Positions 56,479-64,000 of a DNA stretch of 64,000 nt are shown piece after piece. Each line of letters opens with the position of its first letter. The stretch's first letter is position 1. Below the pieces are notes generated by a model, which did not search any database, was not told the DNA's origin, and saw only the letters and a program-made list of their open reading frames with translations. The position numbers and the translations under genes are program-made. The stretch comes from JAJCYL01 sp963664285. GTDB lineage: Bacteria > Bacteroidota > Bacteroidia > Cytophagales > Cyclobacteriaceae. The stretch covers positions 310,001-374,000 of the forward strand of contig CAXXNX010000040.1 of assembly GCA_963664285.2 (NCBI GenBank), in the 5' to 3' direction.

Positions 56479-57138
56479 CTGATGTTCAGTTACGGCGTCT
56501 CACCGGCTACGAAATTTAACGTTGGCCTCGACATTAATATAAACAGAGCAAGGTATACCTCAGGCACTGGCAATGCCTTGGGAATATTCGGATCAAGTGA
56601 AGGAGATTATACTAGAACTGTAATTTCATCCATCGCACCAAGGATAAAATTCAATCCCATTGGTTCAATTCCAAGATTAGCGCTGCAATCATCGTTTTCT
56701 ATTCCGGTAGCTGGCGACCTGGAAACTCCACGATTTGTAGCACATGACAGATTTAACTGGTTAACTCAACTGTTTTATGACAAATCGTTTGGAACTCATT
56801 GGCAACTATTCCTAGAATTGGACTTTCTATACCGCTTCAAAAATCAAGAATTCCAGGAAAATTTCTTCCGAACACCTGCCAGTATTTTTGTCAGCTATTT
56901 CCCCACATCGCGATTTACACTGTATAACATGTTACAACACAGCCCGGCCTTTGGTAGGCTAAACGTAGGAGAACAATCTGAATATGGTAGGTTGCGATGG
57001 TTTAGTCAATGGGGAATAGGAGCTAAATATCAATTGACCAGCCAACTTGGGATCGAACTTTCCTACACCAATTTCTTTGCTTCTCGAAATGACGGAGCGG
57101 GTCAGACTATTAACCTGGGGTTAAGGTTTATCAAGTGA
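56225..57138 (+). pseudogene. Outer-membrane beta-barrel protein broken by a 32-bp insertion
   Basis: The start MKKSCLAIFSAVIALSSAHGQ is a signal peptide. The frame reads to QIFLTS, then the inserted repeat gives a short false end. Without the insertion it joins QIFLTS to LMFSYGVSPATKFNVGLDININRARY and continues to the stop at 57138. The later part shows beta strands with aromatic girdle residues (LELDFLYRFKN, FVSYFPTSRFTLYNM) and ends NLGLRFIK, typical of an outer-membrane barrel. No specific family was recognised. Confidence 0.82.
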
Positions 57139-57156
57139 GCCTTCCCTATATTCCTA

Positions 57157-57244
57157 TTAAACCCGGAATTGTCATTAGAAATTTACTGCGCAGCCTAATT
57201 TACTGCAATTCAGGTACAAAGTCCAATGACAAATCCGGGTTTAA
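57157..57244. repeat. Inverted repeat, 20-bp arms
   Basis: TTAAACCCGGAATTGTCATT (57157-57176) and the complement of TTAAACCCGGATTTGTCATT (57225-57244) differ at one base and enclose 48 bp. It lies between the barrel gene and eutH, which converge. It may be a terminator-like structure or a very small mobile element; there is no T run. Confidence 0.6.
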
Positions 57245-57344
57245 GTGATTATGATAAAAATCGATCATCAAGTCCGAAGTAGATTTATCTGCCACTTTCC
57301 ACAAAGAAACGACAAGGTTTCTAGTGCCTGCATACATCAGCGTC

Positions 57345-58550
57345 TTAAGCTTGACCAGAGTCTTCGGCGGCCAGTGCCTTAGCCTTTGGTACGGAGAGTT
57401 TCAGTGCGATGACAAAGGCACAAACACCCCCAACGAATTTTCCGATCAGAATTGGTCCCATTAGTGCAGGCTGGAAATTGGCCGTAAAGGCCAGATGGTC
57501 GCCAAAGAGGAAGGCCGCACAAACGGCGAAGGAAAAATTGAGAACTTTATCTTGGGGACGCATGTCGCGTATGAGTCTAAACATAGCCAAAATATTAGCC
57601 ATAGCAGCAAGAATTCCAGCTGCGCCAGTACTTTCTAGGCCTATTTTTCTACCGATTTTCTCCATGGCTGTAGCCATGTATTTTCTGAGCAAGTAGACCA
57701 TTGGAAATGCCCCTGAGAGCATTATTCCAATGTACCCTGCAATTTCAAGAGCTCGAAATTGGTCTTTCTTGTCGGCAATGATCGGATCGAAACCCCAGGC
57801 CCCAAGGCGACCAGAGAAGAATCCTGTAAAATATTCAACGATGGAGAATACGAGAACGAGTCTTATAGCGGAGTCCATAAATTTACCAAAACCCATGAAT
57901 AGGGAAATCATTCGATCGGGTATGTAACGCAGGCCCGCAGCCAATAGAAGAACCAGAACGATTATGGGAGCGAGATTGGCCATGACTGAGCCCATGTTAA
58001 AAGAGAGAGCGTAGTCAGAGACGGCATTGGTTGATACAACACTACGAATAGACATGTTACTTATCCACATAATACCTGTACTGACTAACACACCTATGGG
58101 AATTGAGAGGAGCCCTGACATGATTCCAAGGGCCATGTATTTATGATCCCTTTTCTCAAGCATTGCCAATCCAACCGGTATAGAGAATACAATCGTTGCT
58201 CCCGCCATGTATCCAGTCACCATTGCCATGATCCAACTCTCTTTGGAATTTGCCAACACTTCGGCAAGTTGGTAACCACCCATATCTACAGCGATAAAGG
58301 ATGTTGCAGCGATTGCTGGATCAGCGCCTATGCTTTGAAAGATGGGGCCGAATACGAAACTAACAAAGGCCGATAAATACGGGATGGAAGCCATGATTCC
58401 AGCAACGGGAATAAAAATGGGGCCAATGGAGTGAAGCCCTTCTTCGAATTCTTTTCCCAACTGGCTTCCGGGTCTCACTATCGAAGCAAAAGCTCCGACG
58501 ATGGCGCAAATCATCACAATACCAATAATCGAATCACCAAGTACATTCAT
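57345..58550 (-). CDS. eutH: Ethanolamine permease-like protein EutH
   Basis: The 401-residue inner-membrane protein has about 10-11 helices. FIAVDMGGYQLAEVLA, GATIVFSIPVGLAMLEKRDHKYMALGIMSGLLSIPIG and CAAFLFGDHLAFTANFQPALM match the EutH family, thought to carry ethanolamine. No eutBC ammonia-lyase is in the window; instead a GcvT-domain remnant lies just upstream, so the substrate could be another small amine. The frame is intact. Confidence 0.87.
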   Translation of the reverse strand: MNVLGDSIIGIVMICAIVGAFASIVRPGSQLGKEFEEGLHSIGPIFIPVAGIMASIPYLSAFVSFVFGPIFQSIGADPAIAATSFIAVDMGGYQLAEVLANSKESWIMAMVTGYMAGATIVFSIPVGLAMLEKRDHKYMALGIMSGLLSIPIGVLVSTGIMWISNMSIRSVVSTNAVSDYALSFNMGSVMANLAPIIVLVLLLAAGLRYIPDRMISLFMGFGKFMDSAIRLVLVFSIVEYFTGFFSGRLGAWGFDPIIADKKDQFRALEIAGYIGIMLSGAFPMVYLLRKYMATAMEKIGRKIGLESTGAAGILAAMANILAMFRLIRDMRPQDKVLNFSFAVCAAFLFGDHLAFTANFQPALMGPILIGKFVGGVCAFVIALKLSVPKAKALAAEDSGQA

Positions 58551-58641
58551 TTTAGTCCCTCAAGTTAATTTGTTTTCTGCCGGAATCGTATAGCACAGTA
58601 TTTTCAAAAGTAGCACTGTGTTTAATTCCCAATATCTCGAT

Positions 58642-59150
58642 CTAAAATATTATCTCATTTAAAAGGTCACTTGGAATATAACCGTACGCAATGGTTTTGC
58701 CGATTGTGTATCCGAATCCGCCACTTGTTACCACATCGATTACTTCTCCGTTATGATAAATAGTTTCTCCTCCATTGAGAAGAAATTCTTCGTCAATGGT
58801 AAAACAGGAGAGTATTCTTCTAGGCCCTTTTTCTTTGACTTCCTGCAATGCTTTTCACCCTTTAAATTTCGGTTTCTTCAATGATACACAGAATCCCAAT
58901 CCTGCTTCGAACGGATTGTAGTTCGGGAGTGATATCTGTGCTCCAATATCGATAGCCCTTTTCAAGTCTGAGCGACTCAATAGCCCTGTATCCGATATTT
59001 TAGATGCCAAATTCCTGTCCCGCTCCCCATAGCAGATCATAAACGTAGGAAGCGTACTCTACATCCATGTGGAGTTCCCAGCCCAATTCTCCCATGTAGG
59101 TGACCGTAGAGCGAGCACTTGTGCATAACCGATATCGACAGTCTTGCATT
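58642..59150 (-). pseudogene. GcvT-domain FAD oxidoreductase remnant (dimethylglycine/sarcosine dehydrogenase-like)
   Basis: Only the C-terminal GcvT-like folate domain can be followed across frame changes and stops: DIGYAQVLALR, VTYMGELGWELHMDVEYASYVYDLLWGAGQEFG, GYRAIESLRLEKGYRYWSTDITPE, NPFEAGLGFCVSLKKPKFKG, stop, ALQEVKEKGPRRILSCFTIDEEFLLNGGETIYHNGEVIDVVTSGGFGYTIGK. The FAD domain is gone. Members demethylate methylated amines such as dimethylglycine. It lies 92 bp upstream of eutH on the same strand, so both may have belonged to one amine-use locus. Confidence 0.75.
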
Positions 59151-59836
59151 TTGAGACAATTTTCTAATCATTATTTTTTCCAATAAATTATACGCAAGAT
59201 ACTATTGGATTTTTTATAAACTCAAAGGGCCGTCCGTTATTTCCTAATAAGGGCGGTTCACTTGCCAAGTGCTCTCAATAATTATTTATGAGCTGAGCCA
59301 AAAAGGAAGAAAAAGAAGAAATGTTATGAGAATGTGACAATTACGCAATCGTTTTGCAACAGTCTCTATAGTTTTTTGAGTTGTTATTAAAATTAAAAAA
59401 AAAAGATGAAAAGATTATCTGTAATTCTATTTATGAGTACCCTAATATTGGCATCATGTGGGGATGATGATGACGATGATGATCCAGCTTCTGGTTCAGT
59501 ATCTCTGAATATTAATGGTCTCGAAGATCTTGGATCTAACTTTGCTTATGAGGGTTGGATCATAGTTGACGCTTCCCCAGTATCAACTGGGGTATTTTCG
59601 GTTTCAAGCACTGGCGCTCTGTCTCAAACTTCTTTTGATCTTGACGCAGACCAGTTGGCAGCAGCAACTGCTTTTGTGCTGTCAATAGAGCCTGTTCCTG
59701 ACAGCGATCCATCTCCGGCCGCTACTAAATTGCTAAGAGGTGAGTTTTCAGGCAATACTGCAAATGTAACTACTGAGATCGTTGGTGATTTCAGCGACGC
59801 ATCAGGCGTCTTCTTCTTGAGGACCCCTACAGATGA

Positions 59837-59912
59837 GTCGAGTAGGTAAAGGGGAATTTCACCCCTAAACCTCTCACAGAACCGTACGTGAACCTCTCAA
59901 TTCATACGGCTC
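59837..59912 (-). ncRNA. Group II intron domains V and VI
   Basis: Domain V is at 59877-59912: GAGCCGTATG pairs with CACGTACGGTTCTG, the typical catalytic stem. Domain VI follows with AGGGGTGAAATTCCCCTTTA, which should hold the bulged branch-point A. Both look intact. Confidence 0.85.
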
Positions 59913-59925
59913 TTCATAATCAAAC

Positions 59926-61190
59926 CTAGGACGTAAATCCATGCCGCCAGTGTGGAAACAAATAGGCATAATCATTGGCGATCTGCCTAAGCCACAGTTT
60001 GGCGAACAATACGGTTTTACGCCTCTTAAAACGCTTATACTTGTTAAATGCCCACTTGGACAATCTACGGTTGAGATAGATGAATACCAGCTTTAAACCC
60101 GACTTGTGGAATTTACCATAATAGTAGATCCAACCTCTGATTTTGGCTGAAAGTGCTTTGGACACCTGAAAGATATCCATCCTCACCCAGCGATGGAATT
60201 TCAGTTTCCGCATCTCACCAACGATCCGCTTCACTGATTTCCTGCTGATAGATGGACTGAACCCATACATCAGGTTTCCATCCTTAGTCAGCACTTTCCT
60301 TGGCCGGAACGTAAAGCCCAGAAAGTCAAACTGTCGTTCTTTCGCCTCTTTGCGCTTGCGCCTCCCTTTCCTGTCGCAATAGACCAACTTGGTCTTTTCG
60401 GGATGAAGTTCAAGTTTGCACTCATCCATTCGTTCCCGCACTGCTTTCAGGACTCGTTTGGCGTAACGCTCATTCTTCACATGGATGATGATATCATCCG
60501 CATATCGTTCAAACGGACAGTTAGCAAAGTGCTTTTCCATCCATTTGTCAAACACGCAGTGAAGAAAGATATTGGCTATCACTGGACTGATCACACCTCC
60601 TTGCGGCGTACCTCGCTCAGTATTCTGAACCAGAGTACCGTCCATTAATTGGACCGGTGCTTTCATCCAGCGTTTAGCATAGGTGATGATGTGCTTTGCG
60701 TCTGTAAAATGACGCAAGGATCGTATCATCAAGCCATGGTCTATATTATCAAAGAACCCTTTGATGTCCATGTCTATGACCCATGCATAATCCCAACAGT
60801 TCTTTCTGGCTTGCTCTATGGCTTGGTGCGCACTCTTGTTTGGACGATAACCAAATGAACTGTCTGAAAAGTGGGGCTCCACGATCGCTTCCAGTTCTTT
60901 AGTTATGACCATCTGTGCCACACGGTCTTTGACCGTGGGTACTCCTAGCATTCGTACCTTGCCTTTGTCCTTGGGTATCTCCACCCGCTTTACTGCTGGT
61001 GGAAAATAACTGCCACTTGACAGTCGATTCCACACCGGATACAGGTGTTTCTTCGGACTGTTCTCCACGGGGTTTCAATGGTCATGCCATCAACACCTGG
61101 TGAACCTCCTTTCGACTTTACAAGTTTAAACGCCTCCCACACCTGTTCTTTGGTAATGGGATACGGTCTTGGCTTCTCTCCTAAATTCAT
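59926..61190 (-). pseudogene. ltrA: Group II intron reverse transcriptase/maturase with a frameshift
   Basis: The N-terminal part begins MNLGEKPRPYPITKEQVWEAFKLVKSKGGSPGVDGMTIE (61190 on). The frame changes at a CCCC tract near 61072, after which VENSPKKHLYPVWNRLSSGSYFPPAVKRVEIPK continues. The RT core has GYRPNKSAHQAI, DMDIKGFFDNIDH, RGTPQGGVISP and the catalytic YADD in FERYADDII; the maturase part ends KLWLRQIANDYAYLFPHWRHGF. No HNH endonuclease domain is present. One indel separates it from a normal protein of about 420 residues, so it is either recently dead or a sequence error. Confidence 0.9.
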
Positions 61191-62258
61191 CCTTTCAAAT
61201 CGTTTGATTTTAAGTTGGTCTACAAGTAAACCTGATTATGTCAGCCCCTTCGCTCCTTCCTGATTTCTCAGGATATCATCACTAATACGAGCTGATCCGC
61301 CACTCACTGTGAACATCAGTATTCCCTTTACCCATCTAGGCTTATAGGTTTCCTTCAGGCATTCACAGCAAGCTTCCCCTGTTTCGTAATTGAGCCCAGT
61401 CTAAGGTCATGCCATCTTTATACCGGTAGCCTGTCATGACAGCTCGTAGGATTACACATTTACATGACTTGTCCCATTGGGTCGCTGACCCCTCCGGTTT
61501 TGAGCTACAACAGAGTTAGTTACGATACCTCTACGATGGTTCACTCTCATCTCATTCATCTCCTTAGACCTTACCTGACAGAGTCCTTAAAAAAAAGTCT
61601 CTGTCTTTTCCACAACGCTCAGTACCAGACCGTGAAAGCCAAGCACCTTGTGGCGGTTTGATAAGTGAGCCTACCCTCTCCTTATTGAAGGGCCATGCTG
61701 ACTGAAAACATCAGCACTCCTTCATCTCAACTACAACATTGTCCATCTTCAAAGAACTATTTATCTTGTACCCTTGATGGACATTCAGGGCACACAACCG
61801 GAACCAACAACGGAAACGACGAAAACGGCATCTGGTTTGGTAATCCTGGAACGCCACCCACCGCAAGTTTGAACCTTCCAACATTACCTGACGGTTGGAT
61901 CTACGAGGGGTGGGTAGTTGGTGAAGGTGGTCCAATAAGCACTGGTACTTTCACCGAGTTTGGCGCTGTAGATGATTCTAATGACTTCAGCGGAACGGAA
62001 AATAATGTGGGCCCTCCAATTCCCGGAGAAGACTTTTTTCTAAATGCACCTGGTGGTGAAACATTTCCTTTAGATGTAAGAGGGCGAACAGTGGTTATCT
62101 CTGTGGAACCTGTTCCTGATAACTCTACTGATCCATTTGCAGCTAAACCACTAACTGGGGTCGCTGGTCAGGATACTGCGCCGGAAACATATGACTTTGG
62201 TCAAAACTTCGGAAGTTTAGCTACCGGAACGATAACAAGATAATCCACAGACCCTTTG

Positions 62259-62304
62259 AAGACCGTCCCGGCCAGGCTTAGCCTGGCCGGGACGGTCTTT
62301 TTAT
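62259..62304 (+). terminator. Very strong Rho-independent terminator
   Basis: A perfect 19-bp GC-rich stem starting AAGACCGTCCCGGCCAGGC with a 3-base loop (TTA) is followed by five T, 16 bp after the lipoprotein stop. Confidence 0.92.
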
Positions 62305-62317
62305 CACTATTCTTAAG

Positions 62318-62371
62318 AACCCCGACAAATGCCACGCGGGATGTTATCAACCTGGAGGAAATCGGTTTCTA
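62318..62371 (+). other. Possible fragment of a second copy of the lipoprotein domain
   Basis: Directly after the terminator a short open stretch reads FLRTPTNATRDVINLEEIGF and then TAG. Its start resembles FFLRTPTDE at the intron insertion site of the neighbouring gene at both protein and DNA level (about 17 of 23 bases). It could be a duplicated scrap; it is too short to be sure. Confidence 0.3.
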
Positions 62372-62416
62372 GTGTCAGGGTAAACAAAAGACTTCCTAGC
62401 TGAGAATGGGAGATGA

Positions 62417-63508
62417 TTAAGTAATTCTCCAGTTAACTTTCAATTTAAAGCTTGAGTATGCTTTCAATGAAACTATTGTTGAAAGATTTCCGGTGATGGA
62501 AAAATCGCAACCAAAAGCGAAGAAATAGCCCATGAAGGCCTCCACATAACTAAGCGTCTGGCCAGCATTTAGTCCCGCTACAACCTCCCCGAAAATGTCG
62601 TATTGGTTTCCCAGGTTGTCAATAGAGAGGACGGGGAGTTGATCTTGCAAGGGCTCAAAAACCTTGACTCCAATGATACCGGAAGTCAAAAAAGCGACCA
62701 TAAAATATTGGTTGCCAGCGATAATGATAGGTTGACTATTAATAGTGTCATTTATCACGGTTATCAAACCATCCGGATCCATCAGATTAAATCTGTAAAC
62801 TCTGGCCATACTGTCAACAACAACACCAAGCACCCTCTCCTTGGCAAAAAGGCGGTTATCGAATTTTTCAACATTGAATAATAAACTGTTGGTCTGCCGA
62901 TAATTACCTAAAGGATATTGGCCATAATCGAAATCAAAACCTGTCTCTCTACTCAATACTTTCGAATCCAGGTAGATTTCTTTCCATTGAATCCAAGGCA
63001 TCTCAACCAAAGGATAAAGTTAAAGGTTCTCATTATTATACTCTCCTCTGACCCCTCGTGTCAACATCTGTGACCAGGTAGTGCCGGTGAGCCGATCGTA
63101 TGGCAGGAGATTCGCGTTGAATAGTTGGCCTGAGACCCCAAATGTGGTTTCTACGCCATCTATCATTCGGTCCCAGATCAACGAGGTACCAGTCAAAGGG
63201 CAATAAGTGATGGCTACTTTTGAACCATTGATATCGTCATTGACAATTTCATGGTAGTTTAAAATTCTTAAAGGGTAAGCCCTCATTATTTCCCTACTTT
63301 TATACCCAATTACAAGATCATTATCCGAGAGAAAGTTGACCTCACCGACACTAACATACTTTGGATCATCAATTGATGGTATTAAATCAATCTCATTGCC
63401 AACTACAATCTGATCTTCCGGAATACTCCATTGATTTTCCAGAAAGGGTGGGGTTTCTTCCCCCAATTCAATACAGCCGTAGTAACCAAGTAACCTAACC
63501 AAATTCAA
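62417..63508 (-). pseudogene. DUF3179-domain protein with an in-frame TAA
   Basis: The frame from TTG 63508 (an AGGAGG lies 3 bases before it) reads LENQWSIPEDQIVVGNEIDLIPSIDDPKYVSVGEV, then MRAYPLRILNYHEIVNDDINGSKVAITYCPLTGTSLIWDR, the core DUF3179 motifs. It then passes GTTWSQMLTRG to YNNENL, TAA (63020-63022), LYPLVEMPWIQWKEIYLDS and a C-terminal beta-rich part to 62417. The stop is the only defect: total length is exactly 364 codons. No signal peptide is visible, so the true N terminus may be lost. Along with 213-3096, both DUF3179 genes in this window are inactivated. Confidence 0.87.
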
Positions 63509-63584
63509 GTTCCTCCTAGGTTTTCTATAGAAAATTATGATAATCGAAAAAAGTCTTGAAAAACTCCTGTCCCATCCTTATACA

Positions 63585-63896
63585 TCAAACATCCATTATT
63601 TCAATGCTCTCGTGATATTGTGGCACCGCCACCCTAAACCAAATGAAAGGAAAAATGGGATTGGGTAGCACATACATCCAGCCTAAATATTTATCAACAG
63701 ACCCGTTTTCAGACTTAAAGTTCATCCATAAATAAAGGAACTTGTATGGGCACAAACCTGGGACAAAATTGTGGCGAAAATTACTGGTTTTCAGCGCTTT
63801 GCGGCTGATATAATAATTTCCCTCAAAAGGGTAAATTGCCCAGCCCTTTTTACCTTCAGCAATTAATTCCCCGCTTGGTTTATGAACAATCTTCAT
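63585..63896 (-). CDS. DUF427-like protein
   Basis: The 103-residue protein reads MKIVHKPSGELIAEGKKGWAIYPFEGNYYISRKALK, with GLCPYKFLYLWMNFKSENG in the middle and a PFIWFRVAVPQY end. The GELIAE, FEGNYY and CPYK pattern resembles DUF427 proteins, whose role is unknown. It lies 76 bp upstream of the DUF3179 gene on the same strand. Confidence 0.65.
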   Translation of the reverse strand: MKIVHKPSGELIAEGKKGWAIYPFEGNYYISRKALKTSNFRHNFVPGLCPYKFLYLWMNFKSENGSVDKYLGWMYVLPNPIFPFIWFRVAVPQYHESIEIMDV

Positions 63897-63904
63897 TTTT
63901 ATGG

Positions 63905-64000
63905 CTAGGCTCCAACCCAGGCTTTCCTCAACGCTAATTGTTCCGGTGTAGCCTCAAGATTAATCTCTATGGAGTCTGCCAGATCAACTGAAATAGTGAT
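63905..64000 (-). CDS. C-terminal end of an unidentified protein (cut by window edge)
   Basis: The minus-strand frame from 64000 is open as ITISVDLADSIEINLEATPEQLALRKAW and stops at TAG 63905-63907. The next gene starts 8 bp later, which supports an operon. The family cannot be told from 31 residues. Confidence 0.55.
   Translation of the reverse strand: MTISVDLADSIEINLEATPEQLALRKAWVGA

Larger units (their letters stand above)
59837..61795 (-). mobile_element. Group II intron (1959 bp), antisense to its target gene
   Basis: On the minus strand the 5' end is GTGTGCCCTGAATG at 61795, fitting the GTGYG rule, and the 3' end is CTACTCGAC at 59837, fitting the final AY. Domain V and VI are near the 3' end. 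A reverse-transcriptase gene lies within domain IV. The stretch 61191-61795 is the non-coding 5' ribozyme part (domains I-III). The boundaries are confirmed by the exact in-frame rejoining of the exons. Confidence 0.9.
59406..62243 (+). pseudogene. RskA-C-like exported lipoprotein gene split by an antisense group II intron
   Basis: The first part (59406-59836) has a lipobox (LASC) and a GDDDDDDDP linker, then a domain with YEGWIIVDASPVSTGVFSV and VLSIEPVPDSDPSPAATKLLRG. The second part (61796-62243) has the matching YEGWVVGEGGPISTGTF and VVISVEPVPDNSTDPFAAKPLTG, so the protein is a tandem of two related domains. The pattern resembles the extracytoplasmic C-terminal domain of anti-sigma-K factors. 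Joining 59836 to 61796 gives RTPTDETGTNNGNDENG in frame, 879 bp or 292 residues. The intron is on the opposite strand, so splicing cannot restore this mRNA. Confidence 0.88.

Overview
The window comes from a Bacteroidota bacterium, most likely a marine-type Cytophagales (inference). The evidence is the gene families: a SusC-like TonB receptor remnant, an OmpA/TPR/PD40 envelope protein, FloA with NfeD, an FG-GAP lipoprotein, DUF3179 proteins and A-rich translation starts. Base composition is moderately AT-rich. No rRNA, tRNA or CRISPR array was seen.

The dominant theme is decay by mobile DNA. I count one ISNCY-type element, one intact and one relic IS30 copy, five copies of one IS1595-type element (two in tandem), one IS1595/ISXO2-type element, one IS1380 element, two identical-length MITEs and one group II intron. 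Several have clear target-site duplications, and in three cases removing the insertion restores the interrupted reading frame exactly: a DUF3179 gene (551-2572), an MFS transporter hit three times (50398-52897) and a RskA-C-like lipoprotein (intron 59837-61795). Many accessory genes also carry frameshifts or in-frame stops, while housekeeping genes are intact. This fits a genome in an IS-expansion and pseudogenisation phase, perhaps after a population bottleneck or host association (inference).

Layout. 1-3096: gene tail, terminator and DUF3179 gene split by the ISNCY element. 3180-6093: cytochrome c and broken cytochrome P460, broken ankyrin protein, secreted beta-repeat protein. 6114-7207: sirtuin and DUF3052. 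7265-11317: IS30, thioesterase, mltG, IS1595 copy A. 11370-16140: unknown gene, lipoprotein, mtaB, VOC protein, wrecked threonine dehydratase containing an IS30 relic. 16448-20365: small secreted protein, nfeD-floA, and a tandem IS1595 pair inside the loop of a terminator. 20370-26374: FtsX-permease remnant, 3'-5' exonuclease, NhaC antiporter, IS1380, and a SusC remnant cut by IS1595 copy C. 26667-30040: OmpA/PD40 and TPR proteins. 30171-42397: the stable core, all on the minus strand (dgt, MMPL transporter, ileS, lspA, an outer-membrane protein, lepA, folD, queE). 42823-49643: broken FG-GAP protein, acyl-CoA dehydrogenase with IS1595 copy D just upstream, broken MBL hydrolase, CAP lipoprotein. 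49690-54826: DUF2461, the triply interrupted MFS gene, AraC remnant, TetR regulator with palindromic operators and a nonsense-mutated SDR. 54962-59150: DUF547 protein, lipoprotein, an outer-membrane protein broken by a 32-bp duplication, EutH, GcvT-domain remnant. 59406-64000: intron-interrupted lipoprotein, second DUF3179 gene (nonsense mutation), DUF427-like protein and a gene tail.

The clearest new system is the pairing of the 162-bp MITEs with the ISNCY element. They share a 16-bp terminal repeat and 6-bp target duplications, so the transposase at 761-2233 is the likely mobiliser of the MITEs.
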